Source: Chloroflexota bacterium
GTDB taxonomy: Bacteria > Chloroflexota > Anaerolineae > Aggregatilineales > Phototrophicaceae
Length of the DNA: 64,000 bases
Assembly: GCA_028873975.1 (NCBI GenBank)
Contig: JAPPMO010000032.1
Coordinates: forward strand, 51,391 to 115,390
Direction of reading: 5' to 3'
Shown here one piece after another: positions 33,841-42,211 of this stretch. Each line of letters starts with the position of its first letter. Position 1 is the first letter of the stretch. A program made the position numbers and the translations under genes. The notes below the pieces were generated by a model. That model saw only the letters and a program-made list of their open reading frames with translations, was not told the DNA's origin and ran no database searches.

Positions 33841-35056
33841 ACGGCGCAGAAAAATCCAAGACGAAGAGAATCTTTTATACGCGAATCCCAACACGCTAGA
33901 CCCCAAAACAGCGGACGCTATTGGGTTCGGTTTGGGCGAACTGGCAATGGAGATCGCCGCGGCTGACAGCGAGTATCAAGCCATAGAAGCCATTAGCATC
34001 GAGGATATCCAGCCCAACGCCATGCAGCCGCGCCATAGCGTTCCCCATGACTTGACCGACATTTACCCGCTGAGGCCCGACAACATAGTCGACATCTTCG
34101 AGCGCTGGATCATTGAAGTGCAATTGGAGAAATCGCAGAACGACTTTGATGTCACAAACTACCTGCTGGGGGAGACGACAGAGCGGGGAGATCGAGCGGA
34201 AAAAGACGAGAGCGACGGCGGCGCCAGCCTGGCTTTGGCCGCTTCCACAAAAGAAGACGCCTTGATGAAACTCGTTGATCTGGCCGCCAGCATCCGGCGC
34301 GACGGCTTGTCTAATCCAGTCAGCCTCGTCCATCATGGCGACCGCTACGAGATCGAAACCGGGGAGAGGCGCTGGCTGGCTTATCACATGCTCTATTGGA
34401 AATTCGGCGACGGCGACCTCCGCTCGGATGGATCGCGGGTGAACTGGTCGCGCATTCCAGCGCGCCTCGTTAATCGGGTGGATGTTTGGCGGCAAGCGAG
34501 CGAGAACAATGCGCGCGATAATCTCAACGCCATCAGCCGCGCCCGCCAGCTCGCCGTGCTTTTAATGGACCTCCACGGCTGGGGGAACTTCACCGCCTAT
34601 AAGGAATGTGAGAACGAACAAGCCTTTTACGCCCAGGTCGCGGATGGCGCTCGCTGGCGCATCCCCCGCGGTCAAGGCGAGCGCTTGCTAAACGCCATGG
34701 GGATGACAGAGGCCAGTCAGTTGCGGCAGTATCGCGCGCTGCTGCGTTTGCCGGAAGAGCTTTGGCGCAAGGGGGACGACGAGAACCTCAGCGAAGGCGA
34801 ATTGCGCAAGATGAAATCCGCCCTGGCAACCGTTACACGTGTAACGAAATCATCCGCCGGCCAGCGCAAGAAAGACGTCGTCAGCCGCCTGGCTGTCGAC
34901 GCTGGACAATGGCGCAAGCGCCTGCGCAAAGAAATCTCCTCCCCAAGCGCCGACGCCCGCCCCAAACTCCGCCGCCTCATCGAAGGCGAGATCCGTCAGT
35001 TGCTGCGCTTGATGACAGAACTGGACGAATCCGAAGCCACAGTTCACTCCGCTTAA
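33827..35056 (+). CDS. parB: ParB-family partition protein with a long insertion
   Basis: 409 residues. ParB core motifs are present: IEDIQPNAMQPR (59-70), LAASIRRDGLSNPVSL (153-168), GERRWLAYHML (179-189, CTP-binding box) and ENNARDNLNAISRARQLA (226-243). Between the first two lies an insertion of about 70 residues (76-148) that is acidic and low-complexity in part (GDRAEKDESDGGAS). A basic linker and a helical C-terminus follow. GGAAGGA precedes ATG 33827, which overlaps parA by 14 nt. A 16-bp palindrome resembling parS lies inside the gene (34831-34846). It is expected to bind this site and spread; the binding itself is inferred. Confidence 0.85.
   Translation: MSSRERRRKIQDEENLLYANPNTLDPKTADAIGFGLGELAMEIAAADSEYQAIEAISIEDIQPNAMQPRHSVPHDLTDIYPLRPDNIVDIFERWIIEVQLEKSQNDFDVTNYLLGETTERGDRAEKDESDGGASLALAASTKEDALMKLVDLAASIRRDGLSNPVSLVHHGDRYEIETGERRWLAYHMLYWKFGDGDLRSDGSRVNWSRIPARLVNRVDVWRQASENNARDNLNAISRARQLAVLLMDLHGWGNFTAYKECENEQAFYAQVADGARWRIPRGQGERLLNAMGMTEASQLRQYRALLRLPEELWRKGDDENLSEGELRKMKSALATVTRVTKSSAGQRKKDVVSRLAVDAGQWRKRLRKEISSPSADARPKLRRLIEGEIRQLLRLMTELDESEATVHSA
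34831..34846. promoter_or_regulatory. Candidate parS site, copy 1 (inside parB)
   Basis: The perfect 16-bp palindrome CGTTACACGTGTAACG. The general bacterial parS TGTTTCACGTGAAACA differs at four positions, two per half-site. An identical 16-mer is at 36487-36502. In parB it encodes TVTRV. Confidence 0.65.
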
Positions 35057-35100
35057 ACGCGACAGAAGATCCTTAATCCAAAATAGCAACAATTCGCCCG

Positions 35101-35240
35101 GGGCGACTCCGTGAGTCGCCCGATATCCGTTTAGTTTCTACTCGGCGGGCGTTTCGCTGAAACGCCCCTACCGGGTAATTTAATTCAGAAACGGTAGGGG
35201 CGACCGACTCGCAGTGTCTGCGCGCGACGGCGGGTCGCCC
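35101..35240. repeat. Cluster of REP-like hairpins downstream of parB
   Basis: Three hairpins in series: GGGCGACTC-CGT-GAGTCGCCC (35101-35121), GGGCGTTTC-GCT-GAAACGCCC (35147-35167), and a longer-loop pair GGGGCGACC / GGGTCGCCC (about 35196-35240). The block 35113-35172 is nearly the same as 50190-50250. They could act as terminators for parB. Confidence 0.65.
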
Positions 35241-35284
35241 GAATTCACTAAAATAAATCAGAAATTGCCGAGAAATCATAACCC

Positions 35285-36286
35285 ACGCCTTATGTGAAAT
35301 GAATTGAGTGTTGAAAGGTTTGAACATCAATTTGCTCTGCTGTTCGTAGAATACGCTTAAACAGATGAGCGGTGACTTTTGCGCTCAGTCGGGCTGCCAA
35401 GCCATCGACTGTCTTCGCTAGCAGGCGTTCCAAGTTGCGTCCCGTGTTCTGTAGTTCATGAAAGAGACCTTCAATCCGCCGGCGCATCCGATTGAGCAAA
35501 GCATCATAGCCCGGTGGGTTCTGAAGTGTCTGATTCTTTCGCTTTGGGGTGAGAATCCGATTGCCGGTCTGCTCCAGCATCTGAGCTTGCCACTCGATTC
35601 CAATAAAGCCCTTGTCGCCAATCAGCACGGCGTTTTTGAGATAATCCAGCACCGGTTCCGCCGCTGCGCGCTCGTCAATATTGGCTGCTACCAGATCGTA
35701 GGCAACGGGGATTCCTTCCAAGGTGGCTACCATCACCAGCTTATAGCCGAAATAGTGCAGTTTGCGGCTGGCGCAATATCCGTAGTCGGCGCTGCCGAGA
35801 AAATCGCTGCGCCGCTTAGAGCGCTTATAGCCCAAGACTGGGACTGGCTTGGTATCGATCAACAATTTTCCTGCTTGCTCAATGCCCAAATCGATCATCC
35901 AATCGCGGCGCATCCATTCCAGTAGGCGATACAATCGGCGCGCGCGCCGATTGAATTGGCTTTGGCTCAAGAGATCGGGGAACAAGTCGCTATGATTGGC
36001 GCGGATATACCCCAGATACTGGCTCTCGGATGCAAATGGAAGGTATTCAGCTCCCAGCATCAAAGTCAGCATCTCGCTATCGCTGAACTTGGGTTTGCGT
36101 CCGGCTGTCGTTGTCAAGAATCGCTGCCCCTTCGTAAGATACCAATCGTCAATTTTAACAAAGAGGGTGGTAAACAAAGTCTCAATATCTATACTGGTCA
36201 TTGGGCTGTCCCTCCACATGGTTTTTTGTGCAACTTCCATTATGGAGATCAGCCCATTTCTGGCAAATCTATTTCACATAAGACGT
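35285..36286 (-). mobile_element. IS982-type insertion sequence, apparently intact
   Basis: 1002 bp. The terminal inverted repeats ACGCCTTATGTGAAAT (35285-35300) and ATTTCACATAAGACGT (36271-36286) match 15 of 16. AACCC flanks both sides (35280-35284 and 36287-36291), a likely target duplication. One transposase gene fills it. The intact ORF and clear ends suggest recent insertion between parB and the second parS-like site. Confidence 0.85.
35290..36201 (-). CDS. IS982-family DDE transposase
   Basis: 303 residues from ATG 36201, which has GGAGGG 8 nt upstream; an in-frame ATG 13 codons earlier is less likely. The DDE residues are D in LIDTKPVPV, D in VLIGDKGFIGIEW and E in RRRIEGLFHELQNTGRNLERL. 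The N-terminal KFSDSEMLTLMLGAEYL and the SQSQFNRRARRLYRLL region are typical of IS982. No frameshift or internal stop. The gene ends 5 nt inside the left inverted repeat. Confidence 0.9.
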   Translation of the reverse strand: MTSIDIETLFTTLFVKIDDWYLTKGQRFLTTTAGRKPKFSDSEMLTLMLGAEYLPFASESQYLGYIRANHSDLFPDLLSQSQFNRRARRLYRLLEWMRRDWMIDLGIEQAGKLLIDTKPVPVLGYKRSKRRSDFLGSADYGYCASRKLHYFGYKLVMVATLEGIPVAYDLVAANIDERAAAEPVLDYLKNAVLIGDKGFIGIEWQAQMLEQTGNRILTPKRKNQTLQNPPGYDALLNRMRRRIEGLFHELQNTGRNLERLLAKTVDGLAARLSAKVTAHLFKRILRTAEQIDVQTFQHSIHFT

Positions 36287-36564
36287 AACCCATCAAAAAC
36301 CTGTCCTGTCCCGCGACTCACGGGGGAAGTACCTCGAATCATCCGGGTAGGGCGACGCGACATTTTATATGGAATGTCCTGCAACATTCGCATCATTAAC
36401 TTGATTCTTCAGACTGCCAGGTGGGTGCCGCTGCATATCAAGCAAATGAAGATACATTGGTTTCCAGTCCCAACGCAAAAAAATACCGTTACACGTGTAA
36501 CGGTACGCTCAGGCTGCTATGCCTCGTCCAAAGGCACAATGAAACTCGCAAGCCCGCTAACCCT
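36287..36564. other. Non-coding gap with the second parS-like palindrome
   Basis: The gap lies between the right IS end and the stop of the prim-pol gene. Apart from the palindrome at 36484-36505 I see no ORF with a start signal. Before the IS inserted, this would have been contiguous with the REP cluster after parB. Confidence 0.55.
36484..36505. promoter_or_regulatory. Candidate parS site, copy 2
   Basis: A perfect 22-bp palindrome whose central 16 bp CGTTACACGTGTAACG are identical to copy 1 in parB; the arms are extended by TAC and GTA. It lies 1.65 kb from copy 1 and 60 nt downstream of the prim-pol stop codon. Confidence 0.7.
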
Positions 36565-38589
36565 TTATACTTCCGCAGCGCGCATGAGCAATTCCATTGC
36601 CCGTGGCGCCTCTCCCAAACGCAGCGCTCGCTTGGCAAAGGCATACAAGAGCTCGCCAGGTCCCTCAAATGAGGCCAAATATACATTACCTTCACCGAAC
36701 TGCTTCAGCATGCGATAGGCGATCCCGCGCTTGACGGGCCGCTCAACCCGCCGGCCATCACGATCATAAGCCAGCAAGTAGCCCCGGATCGTCTCCGCGA
36801 TCTTGTCCGGCGCGATCTGCCTCGCAACCGATTCAAAGAACAAGGGCAGCCGCTCGGCGCGCGCCCCAGGCGCCCGCCGCTTAACAAAGTCAACAAGCGC
36901 ATCAATCGCCCTATCCAATCGACCATCCGCACTTCCCGCCTCGCGAAACGCTCGCGCGCTCACGAAACTCGCGACGCTCATTTTCTCATATTCGACCCGG
37001 CTCTCCTCGCCAGACATGACATACCGGGACGGACGCCGCATACAAATCTTTACATCGCCGCTCCCAGCCTTGAGCAGCCACGATCCAATATGCCGCCAAG
37101 CCGGGAATCGCCGACCATCGCCCAATTCCAGCCAGTATCCGTTGGTGGAGTTCTTCACATCCGCCCGCCGGCGCTTGGGCAAACTATTCAATACCCCCCG
37201 CGTGAGCAGGCAGGCGCCGATTTTCTCCACAACAGACACGTCCAGCTCGCGGTTGTAGCGCGCAATCGTGCGAGCACTCACTGCGATCCGCTTGGCCAAC
37301 CAGCTTTTGGGGACTTCCGGCGACAATCGCTTCAGATATTCCCGGTGCAGCGCAAGGCGATAGGAATGCGCGGACTTTATGTCCTCTCCGCTGATCTTGT
37401 CAGACGGAGACCAGGTCAATCCCAGTTGCCGCACAAGACCGGCAATAGCGGGCGCCTGATACAGGATCTGAGGGGGTCTGCCGCGACGTCGTGATTTAAG
37501 TCCCCTGTTGTCCAGGTATTCTACATATCTTCTCCGTATGATATATCGCCCGTCGTACACCGAGGCCTCTCCACCCAGCGCGTCGAGCACGCTCTTCCGA
37601 TTCAGCCCAAAACGCGCCGCGGCGCTTATCGCCTCCCCCAACGTAAACCATTGTCCCTCGCGCCACTTCGCCAAGCGAAACACCTCGAGCAAGCGAATCA
37701 AGACCGTCGACCGCTGCTTCTGCAAGAGAAACTCTCGCAGCGAGTTCGGTATCCCCGAACCATAAGCGGAACTGCCATAGCCTTTCTTGAACGCGCTCGC
37801 TATCGTGCGCACAGCTTCACTCAGCCGACTCTCCGGACTCTCCGCCCGCATCCCAGCCCTGTCCGCCTCCCATACATGCGCTTGCCCGAGCAAAGCGACG
37901 ACATCCCTCTCGCCAAGGCCTTCATCCCGAGCGACCGAAGCGCAGCGATAGAGAGCGTTATTACGCCCCAACTGCTTAGCCAGGCGCTTATACAAAGAGA
38001 CGAGATCCGTTTTCTCTTGACCCTCGCCCCTCGGCGCCGCTACTCGCGCCCCCGCGGGTCCGCTCTGCAAATAATTCAATACCTCATAGAGCTCTTCCCG
38101 CGGCAGCTCCAGCGGAGAGAATTCCTTTACTTCTCGATACTGGAAAGCGCCGATTTGCGACGGCGGCGCGACGACGTAGGAACGTTCGCCTTTGATATCT
38201 CCACCGACAAACTGATGGCTCGGCACCTTCCGCTCGGTACGAAAGTAGAGATGAAAGCCTCTATTCGTCTTAACAGTATAAGTCGCGACATGCTGCGGGA
38301 AACGGCGGCAGAACTTTCGATACCGCAGGTGATCGTCAAAGTCGATCACCAAAAGTCGCGATACGCTCCCGCATACGATGCCCAAGGCGCTGGCGTCATC
38401 AGGAAACATTGATTCAATTTCCGCTGGCGAGGGGATGCGCTTTTGGAACTTCCGCCACTTGATCGCTGGCTTCTTCGGTTGTTCTGGCAGACTGTTCCCA
38501 TGTACCGGGATAACAGAATATCCAGCCATTGCCAACTGTTTCGCTCTTTTTATCAGTCTTTTGACGAAGGAAAACATCGTTTTTCCCAT
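36565..38589 (-). CDS. Prim-pol (bifunctional primase/polymerase) domain replication protein
   Basis: 674 residues. The N-terminal domain is an archaeo-eukaryotic-type prim-pol: AGYSVIPV and KKPAIKW at its start, VIDFDD (metal DxD, 83-85), NRGFHLYFR (H113) and GGDIKGERSYVVAPPS (D131), all intact. Such proteins prime or copy plasmid, phage and integrative-element DNA. No Walker A helicase domain follows, unlike many relatives; the rest is basic, with an HTH-like segment at about 427-450 (PKSWLAKRIAVSARTIARYNREL) that could bind an origin. ATG 38589 or 38577 may be the start; neither has a strong ribosome site. It points toward the par genes, with a structured 594-bp region upstream. Confidence 0.8.
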   Translation of the reverse strand: MGKTMFSFVKRLIKRAKQLAMAGYSVIPVHGNSLPEQPKKPAIKWRKFQKRIPSPAEIESMFPDDASALGIVCGSVSRLLVIDFDDHLRYRKFCRRFPQHVATYTVKTNRGFHLYFRTERKVPSHQFVGGDIKGERSYVVAPPSQIGAFQYREVKEFSPLELPREELYEVLNYLQSGPAGARVAAPRGEGQEKTDLVSLYKRLAKQLGRNNALYRCASVARDEGLGERDVVALLGQAHVWEADRAGMRAESPESRLSEAVRTIASAFKKGYGSSAYGSGIPNSLREFLLQKQRSTVLIRLLEVFRLAKWREGQWFTLGEAISAAARFGLNRKSVLDALGGEASVYDGRYIIRRRYVEYLDNRGLKSRRRGRPPQILYQAPAIAGLVRQLGLTWSPSDKISGEDIKSAHSYRLALHREYLKRLSPEVPKSWLAKRIAVSARTIARYNRELDVSVVEKIGACLLTRGVLNSLPKRRRADVKNSTNGYWLELGDGRRFPAWRHIGSWLLKAGSGDVKICMRRPSRYVMSGEESRVEYEKMSVASFVSARAFREAGSADGRLDRAIDALVDFVKRRAPGARAERLPLFFESVARQIAPDKIAETIRGYLLAYDRDGRRVERPVKRGIAYRMLKQFGEGNVYLASFEGPGELLYAFAKRALRLGEAPRAMELLMRAAEV

Positions 38590-39183
38590 GAAATAGACCC
38601 CAATTTTGTCAGCGAAAACCTTGAGGAACCGCCAAAAAATCTGTCATGGTAAATAGCTAACAGGGAGCTTTAATAACATAAAGCGCCTGCGGAAAAGCCA
38701 GTGGTCGTCAACTGCGCATACCCTGTGCGGCCGGTCGATCCAGCGAATCCGGCCTGCCAAACTGTCGGTGCTTATTGGGTAAAAGGCGGCCGCCTCTTCT
38801 CACTTTAGTACCGCTAATCCTGCACGATTTTTCAGGAAAAAATTCCAGAACAAGTTCAGGCAAATTGAATACGTTTCATCCCGATTTAAGGACGAAACGC
38901 AGCCGATTATATGCTGGACTATCGGCAGGATTTTATGATTTTTGATGTCCCTGCTGGCGCAGAGATTTCAATTTATCGAGCTTCGCGCTCGTTTTTTGTT
39001 TCGCTCAGTACCCGCAACCAGTTTACAGCAGGCACAGCCCCGTCGCAACTGATTCTTTGAAAATCCCTACGAATATGCTTAAATCGACAGTGAGGCCAAT
39101 TTAAGCCCATGCAATAGAACAAACTAGCTAGAATCGGTTCTGTTCTTGCTCGCCCCTTTAGCCACCCCGGAGAAGCAGAGGCA
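38590..39183. other. 594-bp structured non-coding region upstream of prim-pol
   Basis: No supported ORF. Dyads: GGCCGG/CCGGCC (38729-38754, 14-nt loop), CGTTTCATCC/GGACGAAACG (38872-38899, 9 of 10), GCCGAT/ATCGGC (38902-38926), and a terminator-like CGAGC/GCTCG with TTTTTT (38977-38997). The middle is A+T-richer than the flanking genes. It lies between two divergent genes. It may be a replication origin for the prim-pol protein, or an unrecognised structured RNA ending at the terminator. Confidence 0.5.
38977..38997 (+). terminator. Short terminator-like hairpin with T6
   Basis: CGAGC-TTCGC-GCTCG followed directly by TTTTTT on the plus strand. No annotated plus-strand gene ends here, so a short transcript from 38.6-38.97 kb would be its natural client. 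Confidence 0.5.
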
Positions 39184-42120
39184 ATGAAGATCACTTTTCT
39201 CGGAGGAGCCGACGAAGTTGGCGCCAGCTGCGCCTTGGTCGAGCTTGCCGGCAAGCAATTGCTGGTTGATGCCGGCATCCGCATTTCGCCACGCTCCAGC
39301 CGCGGTATCCAGAACAGCCAGTTGCCGGATCTACAGCCGATCACTGCCATTGGCGGACCGGACTTCGTTCTGGTCACGCATGCCCATACCGATCACACCG
39401 GCGCCTTGCCTTTGGTCATGGAGCAATATCCGCAGGCTCCTGTTCTGGCTACGGCGGCCACACAGGCGCTCACGCGCGTCCTCCAGTTGGATGCGCAACG
39501 GATCATGAAGACTCGCCAGGATGAAGAGGGCGAGCTGCCGCTCTTCGATGTCATTGCCGTTCAACGCTTGCTAGACGCCTTCCAGACGGTCGAATTCAAC
39601 AAGCCGGTCAAACTGTCGGAGAACCTGCAGGTTACATATTACACGGCGGGTCACATTGCTGGCGCGGCTGTCATCGTGTTGGAAAGCAGCGAAGGCGTCT
39701 TGGTGTTTTCCGGGGACATTTCCAAATCCGAACAGCGCACGGTTAAAAGCGTTGCGGTGCCTCCGGTCAAGGCCGACGCATTGATTCTGGAAAGCACATA
39801 CGGCGGTCGCTTGCATGCCAACCGCGTGGGCGAAGAAAAGCGATTGATACAGACATTACGGACAGTTACGGAGCGCGGCGGCAAAGTACTGATTCCCGCT
39901 TTTGCCCTGGGGCGAGCCCAGGAGGTGATTCAAATTCTGCTCGCTCATGCCGATGAACTGGAAGTCCCGGTCTATGTCGACGGCATGGTGCGCACGGTCT
40001 GCGATGCCTATCAGAGCTTCGGCGATATCCTGCCACGATCGGCTGCTCGTATAGCGAGCAAGAACCATCTTTTCTTTCGCGGGAATATACGTCCCATAGG
40101 CAACAGTCAGGAAAGGCAGGCGGTCGCGCTCAGCGAGGGACCTTTGGTTGTGGTCGCCAGCAGCGGCATGCTGACCGGGGGCGCGTCTGTGTTCTACGCC
40201 CGCCATTTTGCGCCAGGGGAAGCGAATGCGATTCTGATGACCGGCTATCAAGACGAAGAGGCGCCTGGGCGCTTCTTGCAGCGTTTGATGCGAGAGCGGC
40301 AGCGGGGTGAATCGCCATCGCTGAGATTAGGCGACGCGACCGTAAAAGTACGCTGCGAGATCGATACCTATTCGCTCTCGGCGCACGCGGACGAGTCGGA
40401 GTTGCTGAGCTTTGCCGAGGCGCTGAAAGCCGATGACATCATGTTGGTGCACGGGGATGCGGCTGCTCGACATAGTTTGGCTACGGCGCTTCGACAACGG
40501 GGAAGGTCAGTCGCCACACCTCGCATCGGCCAGACCAAGACTTTGATTTACAGACCACGACCCTGGTCTGTTGGCCCTGTGAGAAGCGGCGCTGAAGTCG
40601 ACTCGGTGAATTTGCGCCGCCTCTGGGAATCGCTCAAGACTCGGGCTGGCGATCATTTCAGTTTGCGCGAGTTGTCGCAGGTCTGGTGGGGCGCGTCCGA
40701 GCGCGAAGATGAACTCGAGGCAGCCCTGCAGAGCGACAAGAACTTCTATTTCGTAGCGGACTGGCGCGACAAGAAGTCATACCAGGTCAAAACGACCGAG
40801 CAGGTGCAACGGTCGCTAGCCAGCCGCGCGATCATGCTGGCGAATCCCGACCTGGTCGGGAAACTGATTGTGATGCGCAACAGCAATGGGCAAATCAGAC
40901 TCGCGGTAGTCATCAGCGCCGAAATAGACAGCTTCACGGCTATTGTCCATCAGCAGCGCGGGACTCGTCATCCCGGGGACGCCTTGCTCTGGGTGATCGG
41001 CGAATGGACCAAAGGACGGAGCGACAAGAGCGCGCGCTCTCGTCTGTCGGGCTTGATGAAGCGCGCTCGCGGACTCAAGGACCGTCTGCTGCCCTTTAGC
41101 CGCCGCGAGGAGCTTGCGCGGGCCGGGAAGCCCGTTTTGCCGGAGGCGTTGCTGCCAGATCCATTGCCCGAAGATGTGGACAGGGCGCTCGCGCTGATCG
41201 CAATTGTGCTAGCCTTGGGGGAGGACGCCGCTACTTTGGAAACGGACGGCTTGCTGCCCCATCGCGCCCTGAGCCAGGGACCGATGGACCAAAACGAAGC
41301 GCGAGAGCTGGCGATTCGGCTGCTGCCGGCGGAATCGCGCCTGCGCAAGGTGGGGATGGAAATCCATCGCAAGCGTCTGACGCTCACCTTTGATTTTCCC
41401 GAGACGGCGCAAAGACGTTTTGCCGAACAGATAGAGCGACTCGGCGCGGAATCCGGCTGGCAGATTCAAGTGAAGCCGACCACGAATCAACTGGCGCTGG
41501 GCACCGTGGCCGAAGAAATTTTCCCCGAAGGGACCACTGTCAAGAAAGGTCCAGCCTATTTTACCGACAAGCGACAAGTGCATTATGATTTGCTGAATAT
41601 CAGCGAGCGGCAATCGTCTGAATTAAGAGAGCGGTTCCGGGAAATTACCGGCTTCGACCTGGTTATCAGCAACATTGGCGACGCGCAGGACCCGGCCGGC
41701 GAAGCGGCTCTCGCGCCGGCAAATGTCGAACGGATGGAGATCAATGCCGCCTACGGGCTAATTCGCGCGCGCCTTAAAGGATGCGGCTTGGGAAAAACCA
41801 GCCTAAAACAGGGTCAAATTGTTCTTGGATTCGTCTCTCCGCAGGTGGGCCAGCGTCACCAGGAGCGGATCAATCAATTGGCGGAAGAAACCGGCTACAA
41901 CTTGGTCATCAGCCCGCACCCCAATCAGTACGAGATCTTGCGAGTCGCCAATCGGCTAATTGCCGAGAACAACTGGATGATCGCCAAAGGACCGGGCATC
42001 CATGACGATCGGGGCGAGCTGCGGCTGGAATTCGCAAAACCAGTTCCCGCGGCGGAGATAGAGTCATTTAGCGAAAAGCTGGAGGCGCAAACGGGCTTCA
42101 AGCTGGCTGTTCAATCCTAG
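39184..42120 (+). CDS. Beta-CASP metallo-beta-lactamase nuclease with long repetitive C-terminus
   Basis: 978 residues. The N-terminal 460 form an RNA-processing nuclease of the CPSF/RNase J group: VTHAHTDHTG (HxHxDH), AGHIAGAA, FSGDISK, then the beta-CASP motifs LILESTYGGR, ASSGMLTGG, YSLSAHADESEL and LVHGD. The second half is unusual: related segments about 80-90 residues long recur near the end, each pairing an E-x-x-G-(W/Y)-x-(I/L)-x-(V/I)-x-P helix-strand unit (SGWQIQVKPTTNQ; TGYNLVISPHPNQ) with a closing TGFDLVIS or TGFKLAVQ. They may bind RNA. GGAGAAGCAGAGGCA precedes the ATG. The gene is monocistronic and its substrate unknown; RNA decay or processing is the best guess. Confidence 0.82.
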   Translation: MKITFLGGADEVGASCALVELAGKQLLVDAGIRISPRSSRGIQNSQLPDLQPITAIGGPDFVLVTHAHTDHTGALPLVMEQYPQAPVLATAATQALTRVLQLDAQRIMKTRQDEEGELPLFDVIAVQRLLDAFQTVEFNKPVKLSENLQVTYYTAGHIAGAAVIVLESSEGVLVFSGDISKSEQRTVKSVAVPPVKADALILESTYGGRLHANRVGEEKRLIQTLRTVTERGGKVLIPAFALGRAQEVIQILLAHADELEVPVYVDGMVRTVCDAYQSFGDILPRSAARIASKNHLFFRGNIRPIGNSQERQAVALSEGPLVVVASSGMLTGGASVFYARHFAPGEANAILMTGYQDEEAPGRFLQRLMRERQRGESPSLRLGDATVKVRCEIDTYSLSAHADESELLSFAEALKADDIMLVHGDAAARHSLATALRQRGRSVATPRIGQTKTLIYRPRPWSVGPVRSGAEVDSVNLRRLWESLKTRAGDHFSLRELSQVWWGASEREDELEAALQSDKNFYFVADWRDKKSYQVKTTEQVQRSLASRAIMLANPDLVGKLIVMRNSNGQIRLAVVISAEIDSFTAIVHQQRGTRHPGDALLWVIGEWTKGRSDKSARSRLSGLMKRARGLKDRLLPFSRREELARAGKPVLPEALLPDPLPEDVDRALALIAIVLALGEDAATLETDGLLPHRALSQGPMDQNEARELAIRLLPAESRLRKVGMEIHRKRLTLTFDFPETAQRRFAEQIERLGAESGWQIQVKPTTNQLALGTVAEEIFPEGTTVKKGPAYFTDKRQVHYDLLNISERQSSELRERFREITGFDLVISNIGDAQDPAGEAALAPANVERMEINAAYGLIRARLKGCGLGKTSLKQGQIVLGFVSPQVGQRHQERINQLAEETGYNLVISPHPNQYEILRVANRLIAENNWMIAKGPGIHDDRGELRLEFAKPVPAAEIESFSEKLEAQTGFKLAVQS

Positions 42121-42211
42121 CGCATCAACGAACTGCTCACGCGGCGCTCGGCGCGACAATCCTCTTTCCTTCGGCGATTTTTTGAGAGACCTTGCGTCCG
42201 TCTAGTTCCGC

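Noticed and set aside
35458-35925. 155-codon ORF opposite the transposase
   Set aside because: Antisense to intact DDE motifs; not a second IS gene.
36421-36672. 83-codon plus ORF over the second parS-like site
   Set aside because: No ribosome site, overlaps the 3' end of prim-pol on the other strand, and no homology recognised.
38700-38760. Possible tRNA (GGTCGATCC resembles a T-loop)
   Set aside because: No acceptor stem or anticodon arm can be built around it; the GGCCGG/CCGGCC dyad explains the pairing better.
42121-42211. Terminator with T6 after the beta-CASP gene
   Set aside because: The T run near 42178 has no good stem directly before it; I could not support a hairpin.
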